A stretch of 64,000 nucleotides of DNA from Haloferax sp. Atlit-12N. GTDB lineage: Archaea; Halobacteriota; Halobacteria; Halobacteriales; Haloferacaceae. This document shows, piece by piece, positions 9,650 to 17,158 of this stretch (position 1 is its first letter; each line of letters opens with the position of its first letter). Where the stretch lies: positions 372,001 through 436,000 of the forward strand of contig NZ_PSYW01000003.1 in NCBI RefSeq assembly GCF_003383095.1. The letters are read 5' to 3'. Below the pieces are notes generated by a model. The model had not been told where the DNA came from and did no database searches. It was given only the letters and a program-made list of their open reading frames with translations. A program made the position numbers and the translations under genes.

Positions 9650-9851
9650 CTGTTTCTCCTCACGTAATAATGTTGTTTCGTTGCCATCATTGGCTAATCG
9701 GACTGACCAGCCCCACATAAGTTCCTTGGTTTACATGTCTGTTGTCGAACTAGTTCCTGCTGGGCTCACTCGGTCGCTCCCCGGAAAAAACGCGGCCGAG
9801 GTGAGGCGATGTGAGTCAGATGGTGTCGACTTCGACGGGCGGCGCTCGGAA

Positions 9852-10157
9852 TCAGGTCTCGACGCTGAAGCCTTCGTCGCGGAGCGCGGCTTCGAGGCGC
9901 TCGCCGTGTTCGCCCTGTAGCTCGATGCGTCCGTCGTCGGTCACGGTCCCGCCGACCGCGAGCCGTCGCTTCAGGGTCGACGCGAGAGCGTCGAGTTCGT
10001 CGGTCGGGAGGTCGAGGCCGTCGACCACCGTCACGGGCTTGCCGTACCGTCGGGTATCGACGCGAATCGACGCGCGCTGGTCCGCCCGCGCGAGGTCGTC
10101 GCCGATTCCGAGGTCGTCCGGCAGGCCGGTGATGTCGCTGAAAGTGTCCTTTCCCAC
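9852..10157 (-). CDS. SUI1/eIF1-family translation factor
   Basis: A small SUI1-fold protein of about 101 residues. The conserved core is visible as IRVDTRRYGKPVTVVDGLD, then LASTLKRRLAVGG and IELQGEHGERLEAAL, matching the basic loop and helix of eIF1/SUI1, which supports start-codon selection on the small ribosomal subunit. The family's N-terminal zinc-like Cys motif is absent, as in divergent haloarchaeal copies. I prefer the GTG at 10157; an in-frame TTG at 10208 would give 118 residues, but that codon lies inside a 16-bp perfect palindrome more likely to be a regulatory site. The upstream gene on this strand is the bat-type regulator. Confidence 0.78.
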   Translation of the reverse strand: MGKDTFSDITGLPDDLGIGDDLARADQRASIRVDTRRYGKPVTVVDGLDLPTDELDALASTLKRRLAVGGTVTDDGRIELQGEHGERLEAALRDEGFSVET

Positions 10158-10179
10158 GTATTCGAGTACGCGTCCGCGG

Positions 10180-10209
10180 CGTATCAGGATACGGTTGGAA
10201 TATTCCAAC
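10180..10209 (-). promoter_or_regulatory. Two abutting palindromes upstream of the SUI1 gene
   Basis: GTTGGAATATTCCAAC at 10194-10209 is a perfect 16-bp palindrome, and directly beside it CGTATC-AG-GATACG (10180-10193) is a perfect 6-2-6 inverted repeat. The 16-mer centre is about 45 nt before the GTG at 10157, the same distance as the related sites before tfb and the bat-type regulator. Confidence 0.6.
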
Positions 10210-10253
10210 TCTCCTGTGAGCGTGTCCGCGGGGCGTTCAACCCGACTCGTCGG

Positions 10254-11027
10254 TCACGCGCTCGCTTCGAGCTTTTCGGGGTCGACGCGCTCTTCGACCT
10301 CGGTGCCGAGCGTGCCGGTGACGAACTGCCGGGCCAGCCACGCCTCGGCGCGTGTCAGACGGTACTGGAGCGTCGAATTCGGGATGTCGAGTTCCTCGGA
10401 AATCTCTTGGACGGTGTGTTGACGCGGCGTCTCGTAGTAGCCGAACTCGACGGCGGCTTCGAGCGCGGCCTGCTGTTCCGGCGGGAGGCCGTCGGCGGAG
10501 ACGCCCTCTTCGAGCCAGCACTCGGGTTCGCTGATGCGCTGGACGCTCAGCGAGAGGCCGTCGCTGAGGCTGTCTTTGACCTCCTCGTAAATCTCGCTCA
10601 CCGTGTCGTCGTCGGAGATGAGTAGTCGCCACTGGTTTTGGGCCCCTCGGCGCTCGGCCTGCATCAGGAGACCGTCGCCGATGTGCTTCGCGGCGACGTG
10701 CGGAATCGACTGAATCCCGTCGCCCTCCTCGCGACAGGAGTAGACGATGCGCCCGTTGGGCGTCTCCGAGAGCACTTCGAACTCCCACTCGACGACCGGC
10801 GCGCCGCACATCCCGAGGACGCCGTTACACCGTGTGGCCTGTTCGATGACCTCGTCGAACGCTTCGAGCGCCTCCGTCGGCCCGGTGAGGCGGTCGAGTC
10901 GCCACATCGACTCGCTCGTGGCGTGTATCGCCATGGTCTTGGAGTGTAAGTCCGGGTTCTCGATGAAGAGGTCCATCACCTCGTCGGCACCCCGCTCGTA
11001 CTCGACGGTGAAGACGAATTCGCGCAT
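10254..11027 (-). CDS. Bat-type HTH-10 transcriptional regulator
   Basis: A 257-residue one-component regulator. The N-terminal two thirds (1-165) form the sensor-like domain common to haloarchaeal bat-family proteins that lack an obvious PAS. The C-terminus (about 180-240) is the HTH-10 DNA-binding domain: PPEQQAALEAAVEFGYYETPR, split here by a turn, then TVQEISEELDIPNSTLQYRL as the helix-turn-helix. A related TTGGTATGTTCCAA site lies about 44 nt before its ATG, so it may regulate itself and the neighbouring SUI1 gene (inference). The inducing signal is unknown. Confidence 0.85.
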   Translation of the reverse strand: MREFVFTVEYERGADEVMDLFIENPDLHSKTMAIHATSESMWRLDRLTGPTEALEAFDEVIEQATRCNGVLGMCGAPVVEWEFEVLSETPNGRIVYSCREEGDGIQSIPHVAAKHIGDGLLMQAERRGAQNQWRLLISDDDTVSEIYEEVKDSLSDGLSLSVQRISEPECWLEEGVSADGLPPEQQAALEAAVEFGYYETPRQHTVQEISEELDIPNSTLQYRLTRAEAWLARQFVTGTLGTEVEERVDPEKLEASA

Positions 11028-11063
11028 GGATTCGAGGTAGTCGCCGGAGGCCTATAGCCTTGA

Positions 11064-11078
11064 TTGGTATGTTCCAAC
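11064..11078 (-). promoter_or_regulatory. Near-palindrome TTGGTATGTTCCAAC upstream of the bat-type regulator
   Basis: Differs from the perfect palindrome at 10194-10209 at two positions and is centred about 44 nt upstream of its own gene's start, suggesting a shared transcription factor. Confidence 0.45.
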
Positions 11079-11135
11079 TTCGGCTCGCATCCCGGACTAC
11101 CGACTCAGGCCCCGAACTTCGGTCGCTCGCCCCGC

Positions 11136-12713
11136 TCAGGACTCGTCGAACGGCGACCGGGCGTGTTCGGGCACGTTCTCGGGACGGGCGATGAGGTTCT
11201 CCCGACCGAGGTTTATCTTCGTGACGCTGCCCTCGTCGGCCATCCGCGAGAGGACGCGGCTCACTTTCGACTTCGACCAGCCCGTTCCCTCTACGACCTT
11301 CGACTGCCGGAGTTGACCGCCGCTGTCGTCGAGGAGTTTGAGAATGCGCGTCTCGTCGTCGAGGAGTTCCTCCTGACCGGGATAACCGCCGGCGGTCTGC
11401 TCCGGGCGAACCGGGCCGCCGCTCCCGCCCGTTTGGACCGCCTCCGCCGACGCCCCGTCGCGCCGGCCGCCAGCGCGGTCGGCCGCGCGGGAGCGAACGT
11501 CCGACAGCCGCGCCCGCACGTCGCTTCCGCGGACTCGCACGCCGACGGCGACTAGAACGACCGCGACGGCCGCGACCGCGAGGACGAGTAGCCAGCCGTC
11601 GCCGCCGAGTCCCAGCGACCCGACGACCGACCCCGGCGCTGCGTTCGGGTCCGACCCTGCTTCGACCTCCGCGCCGTCTCCGCGGCCGTCGCCGTCGGTG
11701 TCGCCGCGGTTCGGGTCGGTTCCGAGGACGTTGACCTCGCGGCCGTCGTCGAGGCCGTCGCCGTCAGTGTCGGCCTCGGTTGGGTTCGTTTCGTATCGGT
11801 TGACTTCGGGGCCGTCGTCGAGGCCATCGCCGTCGGTGTCGGCGGCGGTCGGGTCCGTCTCGTGGACGTTGACCTCGGGGCCGTCGTCGAGGCCGTCGCC
11901 GTCGGTGTCGGCCTCGGTCGGATTCGTCTCGTAGTCGTTGACTTCGGGGCCGTCGTCGAGGCCGTCGCCATCAGTGTCGGCCTCGGTCGGGTCCGTGCCG
12001 TGGGTCGTCACTTCCGCGCCGTCGTCGAGGCCGTCGCCATCGGTGTCGGTTTCAGTCGGGTTGCTCCCCTGCTCGTTGACCTCGACGCCGTCGCTGAGTT
12101 CGTCCCCGTCGGTGTCCGTGCTCGTCGGGTCGGTCTCGTAGCGGTTCACCTCCTCGCCGTCGGGCACGCCGTCGGTATCGGTGTCGGCGACGAGCAGGTC
12201 CGTACCGCGGTCGAGTTCGTCCCGGTTGCCGAGGCCGTCGCCGTCGGCGTCGCCGGCGGGCGCGAGCACCGTGACGCCGTGGCTCGCCTGCGCGACCGGC
12301 TCGCCGCCCCCGCCGGGTCTGACGACGGCGGTCAAGGTGCGGTCGCCGGTCGCGTTCACCGGCCACGTCGTGAAGTCGAACTCGACGCGCCGCTCATCGC
12401 TCGCGTTCGCCCCCGCGCTTCCGAGCGGTTCGCACCCCAACAGCATCGTCGAGCCATCGTCGCGGTCGGTCTGTAGGCAGACCTCGTAGTCGTCGCTGTC
12501 GGATACGACGGCCACCGAAACCGTCGACGGCTGCCACGAGGCGACGTACGTCCGGCCGTTCTCGGTCGCGACGACGCCCGCGCCGGTGTGGTCGACCGCA
12601 CCCACCTCGACGCCGTCCGCCGCGGCGACGGCGACCGGTGAGAGGCCTGCCGCGACGACGAGCAACGTCGCGACGAGCGCCCACCCGACCCGCGAGACGC
12701 GTTTGACTGGCAT
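11136..12713 (-). CDS. Membrane-spanning protein with nine thrombospondin type 3 calcium repeats outside and a winged helix inside
   Basis: A 525-residue single-pass protein. Residues 1-32 are a signal peptide or anchor ending near VAVAAADG. Residues about 35-145 are an external beta domain. Residues about 152-350 contain nine DxDxDG-type calcium-binding thrombospondin 3 units spaced roughly 23 residues apart, five of them DTDGDGLDD. A transmembrane helix (about 368-392, WLLVLAVAAVAVVLVAVGV) leads to a basic linker and a C-terminal winged helix (about 455-515) with QSKVVEGTGWSKSKVSRVLS as the recognition region, like MarR/HTH domains of haloarchaeal membrane regulators. The design suggests a surface sensor coupled directly to DNA binding; ligand and targets are unknown. 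Confidence 0.85.
   Translation of the reverse strand: MPVKRVSRVGWALVATLLVVAAGLSPVAVAAADGVEVGAVDHTGAGVVATENGRTYVASWQPSTVSVAVVSDSDDYEVCLQTDRDDGSTMLLGCEPLGSAGANASDERRVEFDFTTWPVNATGDRTLTAVVRPGGGGEPVAQASHGVTVLAPAGDADGDGLGNRDELDRGTDLLVADTDTDGVPDGEEVNRYETDPTSTDTDGDELSDGVEVNEQGSNPTETDTDGDGLDDGAEVTTHGTDPTEADTDGDGLDDGPEVNDYETNPTEADTDGDGLDDGPEVNVHETDPTAADTDGDGLDDGPEVNRYETNPTEADTDGDGLDDGREVNVLGTDPNRGDTDGDGRGDGAEVEAGSDPNAAPGSVVGSLGLGGDGWLLVLAVAAVAVVLVAVGVRVRGSDVRARLSDVRSRAADRAGGRRDGASAEAVQTGGSGGPVRPEQTAGGYPGQEELLDDETRILKLLDDSGGQLRQSKVVEGTGWSKSKVSRVLSRMADEGSVTKINLGRENLIARPENVPEHARSPFDES
11660..12260 (-). repeat. Tandem ~69-bp repeat encoding the calcium-binding repeats
   Basis: About nine imperfect 69-bp units, each with a GACACCGACGGCGACG-like core on the coding strand. 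It is a coding repeat, not a CRISPR: no unique spacers, and units run continuously in frame. Confidence 0.85.
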
Positions 12714-13118
12714 GTGTTCGTTCTTTATCTGTCGACTCTGCTAGTGTATAATGTTTTGTTTATCTATTCATTGAACATTTTTACAACTCTTTTGAAAGTC
12801 AATTTGCAAAGAATGTTCCCAAATAGTGAATTTCCCCGCCGTCGTCGCTGAGATTCGCGGGCGCGTCTCTCGCTCGATGGGCCTCGGCCGCCGCTCGTCG
12901 CCGCTCGCACTCGTTCCCTGTCGCCTCTCGCCCGGTCGCCCCCCTGACGTGAGGTAATCGACGTACAGAACCGCTTTCGTCGGCGACCGAACCGCCGGAA
13001 AACGTTCCGTTAATCCGACTGAAACGGTCGAAACGGCCAGTCGAAACGGTTGCTCGGGAGAGAACGGTCGGGACGACTCTTCCCCATTATCATCTGCCGA
13101 GCGATACTGCTGACTGCG
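12714..13118. other. Intergenic region between divergent genes; AT-rich promoter for the minus-strand gene
   Basis: The first 80 bases are strongly AT-rich (GTGTATAATGTTTTG near 12745) and should hold the promoter of the calcium-repeat gene. The rest is GC-rich with no convincing gene; three CGAAACGG-like repeats lie around 13020-13050, before the lipoprotein gene. Confidence 0.5.
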
Positions 13119-13472
13119 ATGCGCGAAACCCTCACTCGACGACAGTTCGGCGCCGGAGTCGCCGCGGCGACCGTCGCCCTCGCCGGCTGTACGGATACGG
13201 GCGGTAGCGGCGGCCCGGTGAACGGGACGAACGGTACGGACGCCGAACCAGCGGTCGGCGGCACTGAGACGACCGCAGAGACCGGTGGTGTCGAGGCGAC
13301 AACCGAAGACGAGACCACGACGGAAGAAACGACGATGGAGACCACCGAGACGACGATGGAGACGACCGACTCGTCGCTCGACAACTCGACGACGGCGAAC
13401 GAAACGGCCGAAAACGAAACCACGACGAACGAGACATCGACGAACGAAACGACGACCGACGATTCGGCGTGA
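13119..13472 (+). CDS. Small Tat lipoprotein with a Thr/Glu/Asn-rich low-complexity body
   Basis: A 117-residue secreted lipoprotein. Residues 1-25 form a twin-arginine signal (LTRRQFGAGVAAATVALAGC) whose LAGC lipobox gives lipid attachment at the Cys. The mature part has no recognisable fold: it is built of repeated TTEET and NETTTNET stretches with several possible N-glycosylation sequons (Asn-x-Thr/Ser). An in-frame extension upstream to 13050 lacks a signal-like context, so the ATG at 13119 is chosen. It is likely a surface-exposed, glycosylated stalk or spacer protein; a specific role cannot be stated. Confidence 0.75.
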   Translation: MRETLTRRQFGAGVAAATVALAGCTDTGGSGGPVNGTNGTDAEPAVGGTETTAETGGVEATTEDETTTEETTMETTETTMETTDSSLDNSTTANETAENETTTNETSTNETTTDDSA

Positions 13473-13822
13473 CAGCCGCAGTCGAACCGATGACCCGCTG
13501 ACGCCCGCGCCGCGAACGAGGCACGGCACGCTCGACTGGTACACCCGACTGCTCGTGCCCGCGCCGGCGCTCACCCCCTCCAGCCCTCCACGGCACACTC
13601 GCTCCCAGTCCCTCACGGGACGCTCGAATCCCCCCTGACGCACCCCTCCAAACTCGGTCCCCCTGACGCACGCCTTCACCGTGCCCTCCAGCACGCCTTC
13701 ACCGCGCCCTCCAGCGCACCCGACCCGGTCGGAGTCGCTCGATTTTTCGGAACCACCTCCGGAAGTCGCAACGACGACGCGCACTCCGCGGAACATTTAC
13801 CCGCCCGTTCGCTACTCCGGGT
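13473..13822. other. Gene-less spacer with a purine/pyrimidine-skewed repeat tract
   Basis: No credible gene on either strand. The right half is pyrimidine-rich on the + strand, with repeated CCTGACGCAC and CCCTCCA words and a 23-bp tandem duplication at 13669-13714. Confidence 0.5.
13669..13714. repeat. Two tandem 23-bp repeats
   Basis: Two adjacent 23-bp copies, each starting CACGCCTTCACC and ending GCCCTCCAG, differ at one base (T or C at unit position 14). Confidence 0.85.
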
Positions 13823-14440
13823 ATGGACGCAGACGACAACCACCGCGGATGGGCCGAGCGCTCCGGCGACTTCTCGCCGGAGTATTACGCCCAAATCGGC
13901 CCGAACGAGGTCAGCGAGACGCTCGCGACCGTGTTCGAGCACTACGCGGCGGAAGACGCGTCGGTTCTCGAACTCGGCTGTAGCTCCGGTCGTCACCTCG
14001 CACACCTCCGCGACCGCGGCTACGAGGATCTCACCGGCATCGACATCAACGACGACTCCTTCGAGGTGATGGCCGAGTATTTCCCCGAGCTCGTCGACAC
14101 CGGCACGTTCCTCACCGGCGCGATAGAGGACCTGCTTCCCGACTTCCCCGACGACAAGTTCGACGTTATCTACTCCGTCGAGACCCTCCAGCACGTCCAC
14201 CCCGACGACACGTGGGTGTTCGAGGAAATCGCCCGCGTCTCCTCGGACCTCGTGATAACCGCCGAGAACGAGGGTAACGGGCCGACGCGCGGGCGCTCCG
14301 GCTCCGAGGTGAGCTACGTCAACGACGACTTTCCGCTGTATCACCGCAACTGGAAAGACGAGTTCTCCGACATCGGCCTCGCACAGCTCCTCTGCGAACC
14401 GGGCAAGCGCGACACAGTTCGCGTCTTTCGGGTTCTCTGA
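13823..14440 (+). CDS. Class I SAM-dependent methyltransferase
   Basis: A 205-residue soluble enzyme of the methyltransferase 11/25 type. Motif I VLELGCSSGRHL (about 48-59) binds S-adenosylmethionine; the acidic residue after strand 2 is in LTGIDINDDSFEV; motif IV-like FDVIYSVETLQHV follows. The C-terminal third carries YHRNWKDEFSDIGL and ends FRVL. It resembles the small haloarchaeal methyltransferases annotated as generic; the acceptor (small molecule, tRNA or protein) cannot be told. It stands alone, about 110 nt before the small acidic ORF at 14552. Confidence 0.85.
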   Translation: MDADDNHRGWAERSGDFSPEYYAQIGPNEVSETLATVFEHYAAEDASVLELGCSSGRHLAHLRDRGYEDLTGIDINDDSFEVMAEYFPELVDTGTFLTGAIEDLLPDFPDDKFDVIYSVETLQHVHPDDTWVFEEIARVSSDLVITAENEGNGPTRGRSGSEVSYVNDDFPLYHRNWKDEFSDIGLAQLLCEPGKRDTVRVFRVL

Positions 14441-14551
14441 CCCTGCGACTCGCCCTCGTGGCCGATACCGCACCGCCGCTAGACTCCCACTCGCGCGTCT
14501 GCCACACTCACAAATTGTTTCAATGAAGCCGGCGAACTGAGCGTGCTGACT

Positions 14552-14713
14552 ATGTACACGATGTCCAGCGACGACTTCAGCGTTCACCTGCGCGACTGCG
14601 ACGAGGCCGGTTCCGGAATTCCCATCACCAGTCTCCCGGACGAAGTCACCTCTCTGGACGACCTGCCGTGTTCCTGCTGGGATGAGTTCGACTCGTTCGA
14701 CGAACTCGAGTGA
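14552..14713 (+). CDS. Small acidic Cys-containing protein (53 aa), hypothetical
   Basis: An ATG at 14552 opens a 53-residue reading frame ending at a TGA at 14711-14713. The product is very acidic, with three Cys: one in HLRDCDEAG and a CSC pair in LPCSCWDEFDS. The composition fits haloarchaeal coding, and AAATTGTTTCAATGAAG 35-50 nt upstream is AT-rich enough for a promoter. No family is recognised. It could be a metal-binding small protein, which haloarchaea have in numbers, or a chance ORF. Confidence 0.45.
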   Translation: MYTMSSDDFSVHLRDCDEAGSGIPITSLPDEVTSLDDLPCSCWDEFDSFDELE

Positions 14714-14827
14714 CGGGTGGGGCGCGAGGGCATCGTTCGGTAGCGGTTTCGGACGCCGGCGCACCGCGCGCACGGCGCGGCTCGTTCTGACGGGGTGTTT
14801 GACGGCGACAGCCCTGCCGTCCGTGAC

Positions 14828-16018
14828 TTACTGGTCCGGCGAGAGCGCCCAGAGCGTCCCCTCGCTCGTCTGTGCGAACGCCTGCGTCTCAGCCGCGCCG
14901 AGGAGGTAGCCGTCCGCCGAGAGCGTCGTCTCGAACGGGTCGAAAAACGACGCGCCGCGGGACCACCGAATCCGGCCCGCGCGGGTCCCGACGACGAACA
15001 CCTCGTCGGTCGAAGCGGTCCGTTCGACCGGGCTGTCGAAGCGGATTTCGTACCGCTCCGAGCCGTCGCGAACCGCGAGTTCGTACAGCGTCCCGAAGGT
15101 GTCCGACGGCGACTCGTCGGTCCCCTCCGCGACCAGGACGGTCGACCCCCGCTCGTGGACACCGACGACCTGCGCGTCGTCCCCGAACGAGGTCCGCCAC
15201 TGGAGCGACCCGTCGACCGCGTTGAGCATGGCGATGTCGCCGCCACCACCGGCGTAGACGCTATCGCCAGCCGGAACCGGTCCCACGTCGGCCCAGTCCC
15301 AGCGGTCCGGTCGCCACGCCCACCGGAGGCTCCCGTCTTCGGGTGCCATCGCGAAGACGCCCTCGTCGTCGCCGTAGTACACCGTTCGCTCGTCGGCGAA
15401 CAGTTGGTCCTGCGGGGCGACGACGACGGTGAAACCGACGCCATCGACCGCGGAGTGCTCCCACCGAACTGCGCCGTCGTCAGTTGCGAGCGCCGCGAGC
15501 GTCCCGTTCGCCGCGTACAGCGTGTCGCCCGCGACTGCCATCGATGAGCCGATGTTGCCGACGGTCTGCGACCACCGTTGACTCCCGTCCGTGGCGTCGA
15601 ACGCGCGGATTCGCCCGCGGCCAGACCCGAGTTTCTCGCCCGCGTACACGGACCCGTCAGCGGCGAGCAGGCCCGTCGGTCGGCCGAAGTCGTGGTTCCA
15701 CAGCCGCTCGCCGCTCTGTCGGTCGAATGCGACGACTCGCCCGTCGTCGATGTCGCCGTCCCGATGGCCGATGACGGCGACGACCCCGTCGGTGGTTGCC
15801 GGCGGAGAGAGGACGCTCGGTTCGGGCACGGAAGCGGACCAGTCCGTCCCGTCGGGCGACCGGAATTGTCGAAGCGACGAACAGCCGGCGACACCGCCGA
15901 CGAGGGCGGTGCCGGCGGCGGCGAGAAACGCGCGACGCGACGGCGGGTCGGAATCGGCGTCGGAACTCGCGGGAGAGTCAGCGGAAGCGTGGGAGGGAGG
16001 GGGCGAGGGCGAGGGCAT
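14828..16018 (-). CDS. Tat-exported lipoprotein with a PQQ-type beta-propeller
   Basis: A 396-residue cell-surface protein. An unusually long polar N-terminus precedes the twin-arginine signal RRAFLAAAGTALVGGVAGC (about 28-46), whose VAGC is a lipobox. The mature part is a PQQ/BamB-like propeller: blades recur with motifs such as GERLWNHDFG, GSQRWSQTVG, AVRWEHSAV, GSLRWAWRP and GSLQWRTSFG, each a Trp-containing outer strand. Such proteins scaffold other surface proteins or bind a quinone cofactor; cofactor residues were not identified. A start after the Ser/Pro-rich stretch is possible. It is monocistronic with respect to the HTH gene, from which a terminator separates it. Confidence 0.85.
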   Translation of the reverse strand: MPSPSPPPSHASADSPASSDADSDPPSRRAFLAAAGTALVGGVAGCSSLRQFRSPDGTDWSASVPEPSVLSPPATTDGVVAVIGHRDGDIDDGRVVAFDRQSGERLWNHDFGRPTGLLAADGSVYAGEKLGSGRGRIRAFDATDGSQRWSQTVGNIGSSMAVAGDTLYAANGTLAALATDDGAVRWEHSAVDGVGFTVVVAPQDQLFADERTVYYGDDEGVFAMAPEDGSLRWAWRPDRWDWADVGPVPAGDSVYAGGGGDIAMLNAVDGSLQWRTSFGDDAQVVGVHERGSTVLVAEGTDESPSDTFGTLYELAVRDGSERYEIRFDSPVERTASTDEVFVVGTRAGRIRWSRGASFFDPFETTLSADGYLLGAAETQAFAQTSEGTLWALSPDQ

Positions 16019-16130
16019 ACGTCGGCTTCTCGCAGGTCGCCGATAGGTATTGTGGGTGTGTCGTGGGTCGGTTGACGGACGACGGTGTGATAGTGCGATG
16101 GTGCGACGGTTCCAGCGAGACTCGCTCTAC

Positions 16131-16171
16131 AAATAAACAAGGCGAGTGCCTCGGGGCTTGACCCCGAGGCA
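16131..16171 (-). terminator. Strong hairpin plus T-rich tail after the HTH regulator gene
   Basis: On the minus strand a perfect 10-bp stem (TGCCTCGGGG with CCCCGAGGCA, 5-nt loop) at 16147-16171 starts within 3 nt of the stop codon and is followed by CTTGTTTATTTG. It reads as a terminator. The same hairpin-plus-context also resembles ends of IS200/IS605-type elements, so an IS relic is an alternative. Confidence 0.6.
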
Positions 16172-16173
16172 GT

Positions 16174-16962
16174 TCACAGCCGGTCGAGGTCGAGCGGCTC
16201 CGCCGCCTCCCAGTAGCGCTCGAACAGTTCGTCGGCCCACGCGAGCACTTCGGGTTCGGTCACGTCGATAGAGGCTTGGAGGATGCCGTTGTCGTCGCGG
16301 AGAAACAGGTGGACGGTTGAGTCTGCGATGGTCGCCGCCATCGGAATCGGCTCGTCGGTGATGCGGACAGCGGCCGCGTCGGCGTCGAGGAGGTCGCGGA
16401 GCTGTTCGCGAAGCTGGGAGTCGTGGGCGAGCGCGTCGATGGCGTCCGACGAGAAGACGCCCTCGAACCGCTGGTCGCCGGCGGCGGTCCGCTCTCGGAC
16501 GATGTCGAGGTTCTGCTCGTTGAACGCGTAGGAGAAGATTCGCACGTCCTCGGCCTCGCTCAGGAGGGACACAGCGCGCTTGACAGGCGCGTTCGGCCGG
16601 ACCTGACTCGGCGTGGTAATCGTCGCCTCGGTGAGATGTTCGAGGTCGAACGTGATGGCGTCGGTCGGGAGCCACTCGACGACCGGCCGGAGTTTGGCGT
16701 CGGTGTCGAGGATGTCGACGAGGTCGTCGAACCCCCGCGAGACGAGTTCGCCGGTTACCGTCGCCCGGTACGCGCCGTCCTCGCGGACGAGCCACGACCG
16801 GTCTTCGAAGTCGCTGAGAATCCGGCCCATCGTCGGCTGCGACGCCCCGGTCCGCTCGACCAACTCGCGTCGGGAGTGCGGCCGCTCGGCGAGGTATCTG
16901 AGCGCGTCGACGCGGTTCTGCGAGAGCGCGAGGAACTCTATTACGTCCAGTGCCGACTCCAT
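16174..16962 (-). CDS. Winged-helix transcriptional regulator (FilR1-like middle domain)
   Basis: A 262-residue haloarchaeal regulator. The start ATG at 16962 begins MESALDVIEFLALSQNRVDALRYL; the in-frame extension to 17043 looks non-coding. Residues about 15-75 are a winged helix with HSRRELVERTGASQPTMGRIL as the HTH. The rest (about 110-255) matches the FilR1-type effector domain of many haloarchaeal HTH proteins: SEAEDVRIFSYAFNEQNL and AAVRITDEPIPMAATI are typical strands. It diverges from the EamA transporter gene with a TTGATT-N4-AATCAA site between them, so it may control that transporter (inference). Confidence 0.85.
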   Translation of the reverse strand: MESALDVIEFLALSQNRVDALRYLAERPHSRRELVERTGASQPTMGRILSDFEDRSWLVREDGAYRATVTGELVSRGFDDLVDILDTDAKLRPVVEWLPTDAITFDLEHLTEATITTPSQVRPNAPVKRAVSLLSEAEDVRIFSYAFNEQNLDIVRERTAAGDQRFEGVFSSDAIDALAHDSQLREQLRDLLDADAAAVRITDEPIPMAATIADSTVHLFLRDDNGILQASIDVTEPEVLAWADELFERYWEAAEPLDLDRL

Positions 16963-17062
16963 GTGACGGAGTTGTGCTCGCCTCGGTAAACCTCTTTCGC
17001 GTCTCGAAATAATTTCACACCATGAACTATGCTCGTCCGCCACGGATTTTTCTTACCGTGAA

Positions 17063-17078
17063 TTGATTTCTGAATCAA
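17063..17078. promoter_or_regulatory. Perfect inverted repeat TTGATTTCTGAATCAA in a divergent promoter region
   Basis: A 6-4-6 perfect inverted repeat 100 nt before the HTH start and 81 nt before the EamA start; a candidate operator for the HTH regulator. Confidence 0.45.
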
Positions 17079-17158
17079 ACTATACGTGGGGGAGTCGTAC
17101 GTGTATCCAAGATGCGTTCACTTCACTCTGCGTTCGGTCTCTCGTTCGGAGGTGCGGA

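Noticed and set aside
11660..12260. Regular ~69-bp repeat that could suggest a CRISPR array
   Set aside because: It is a continuous coding repeat for calcium-binding motifs; there are no unique spacers and no cas genes.
12768..13796. Long minus-strand frame with Val/Ser/Arg-rich product
   Set aside because: It runs antisense over the Tat lipoprotein gene and low-complexity DNA; the + strand frame has a convincing Tat signal and lipobox, so this is a shadow.
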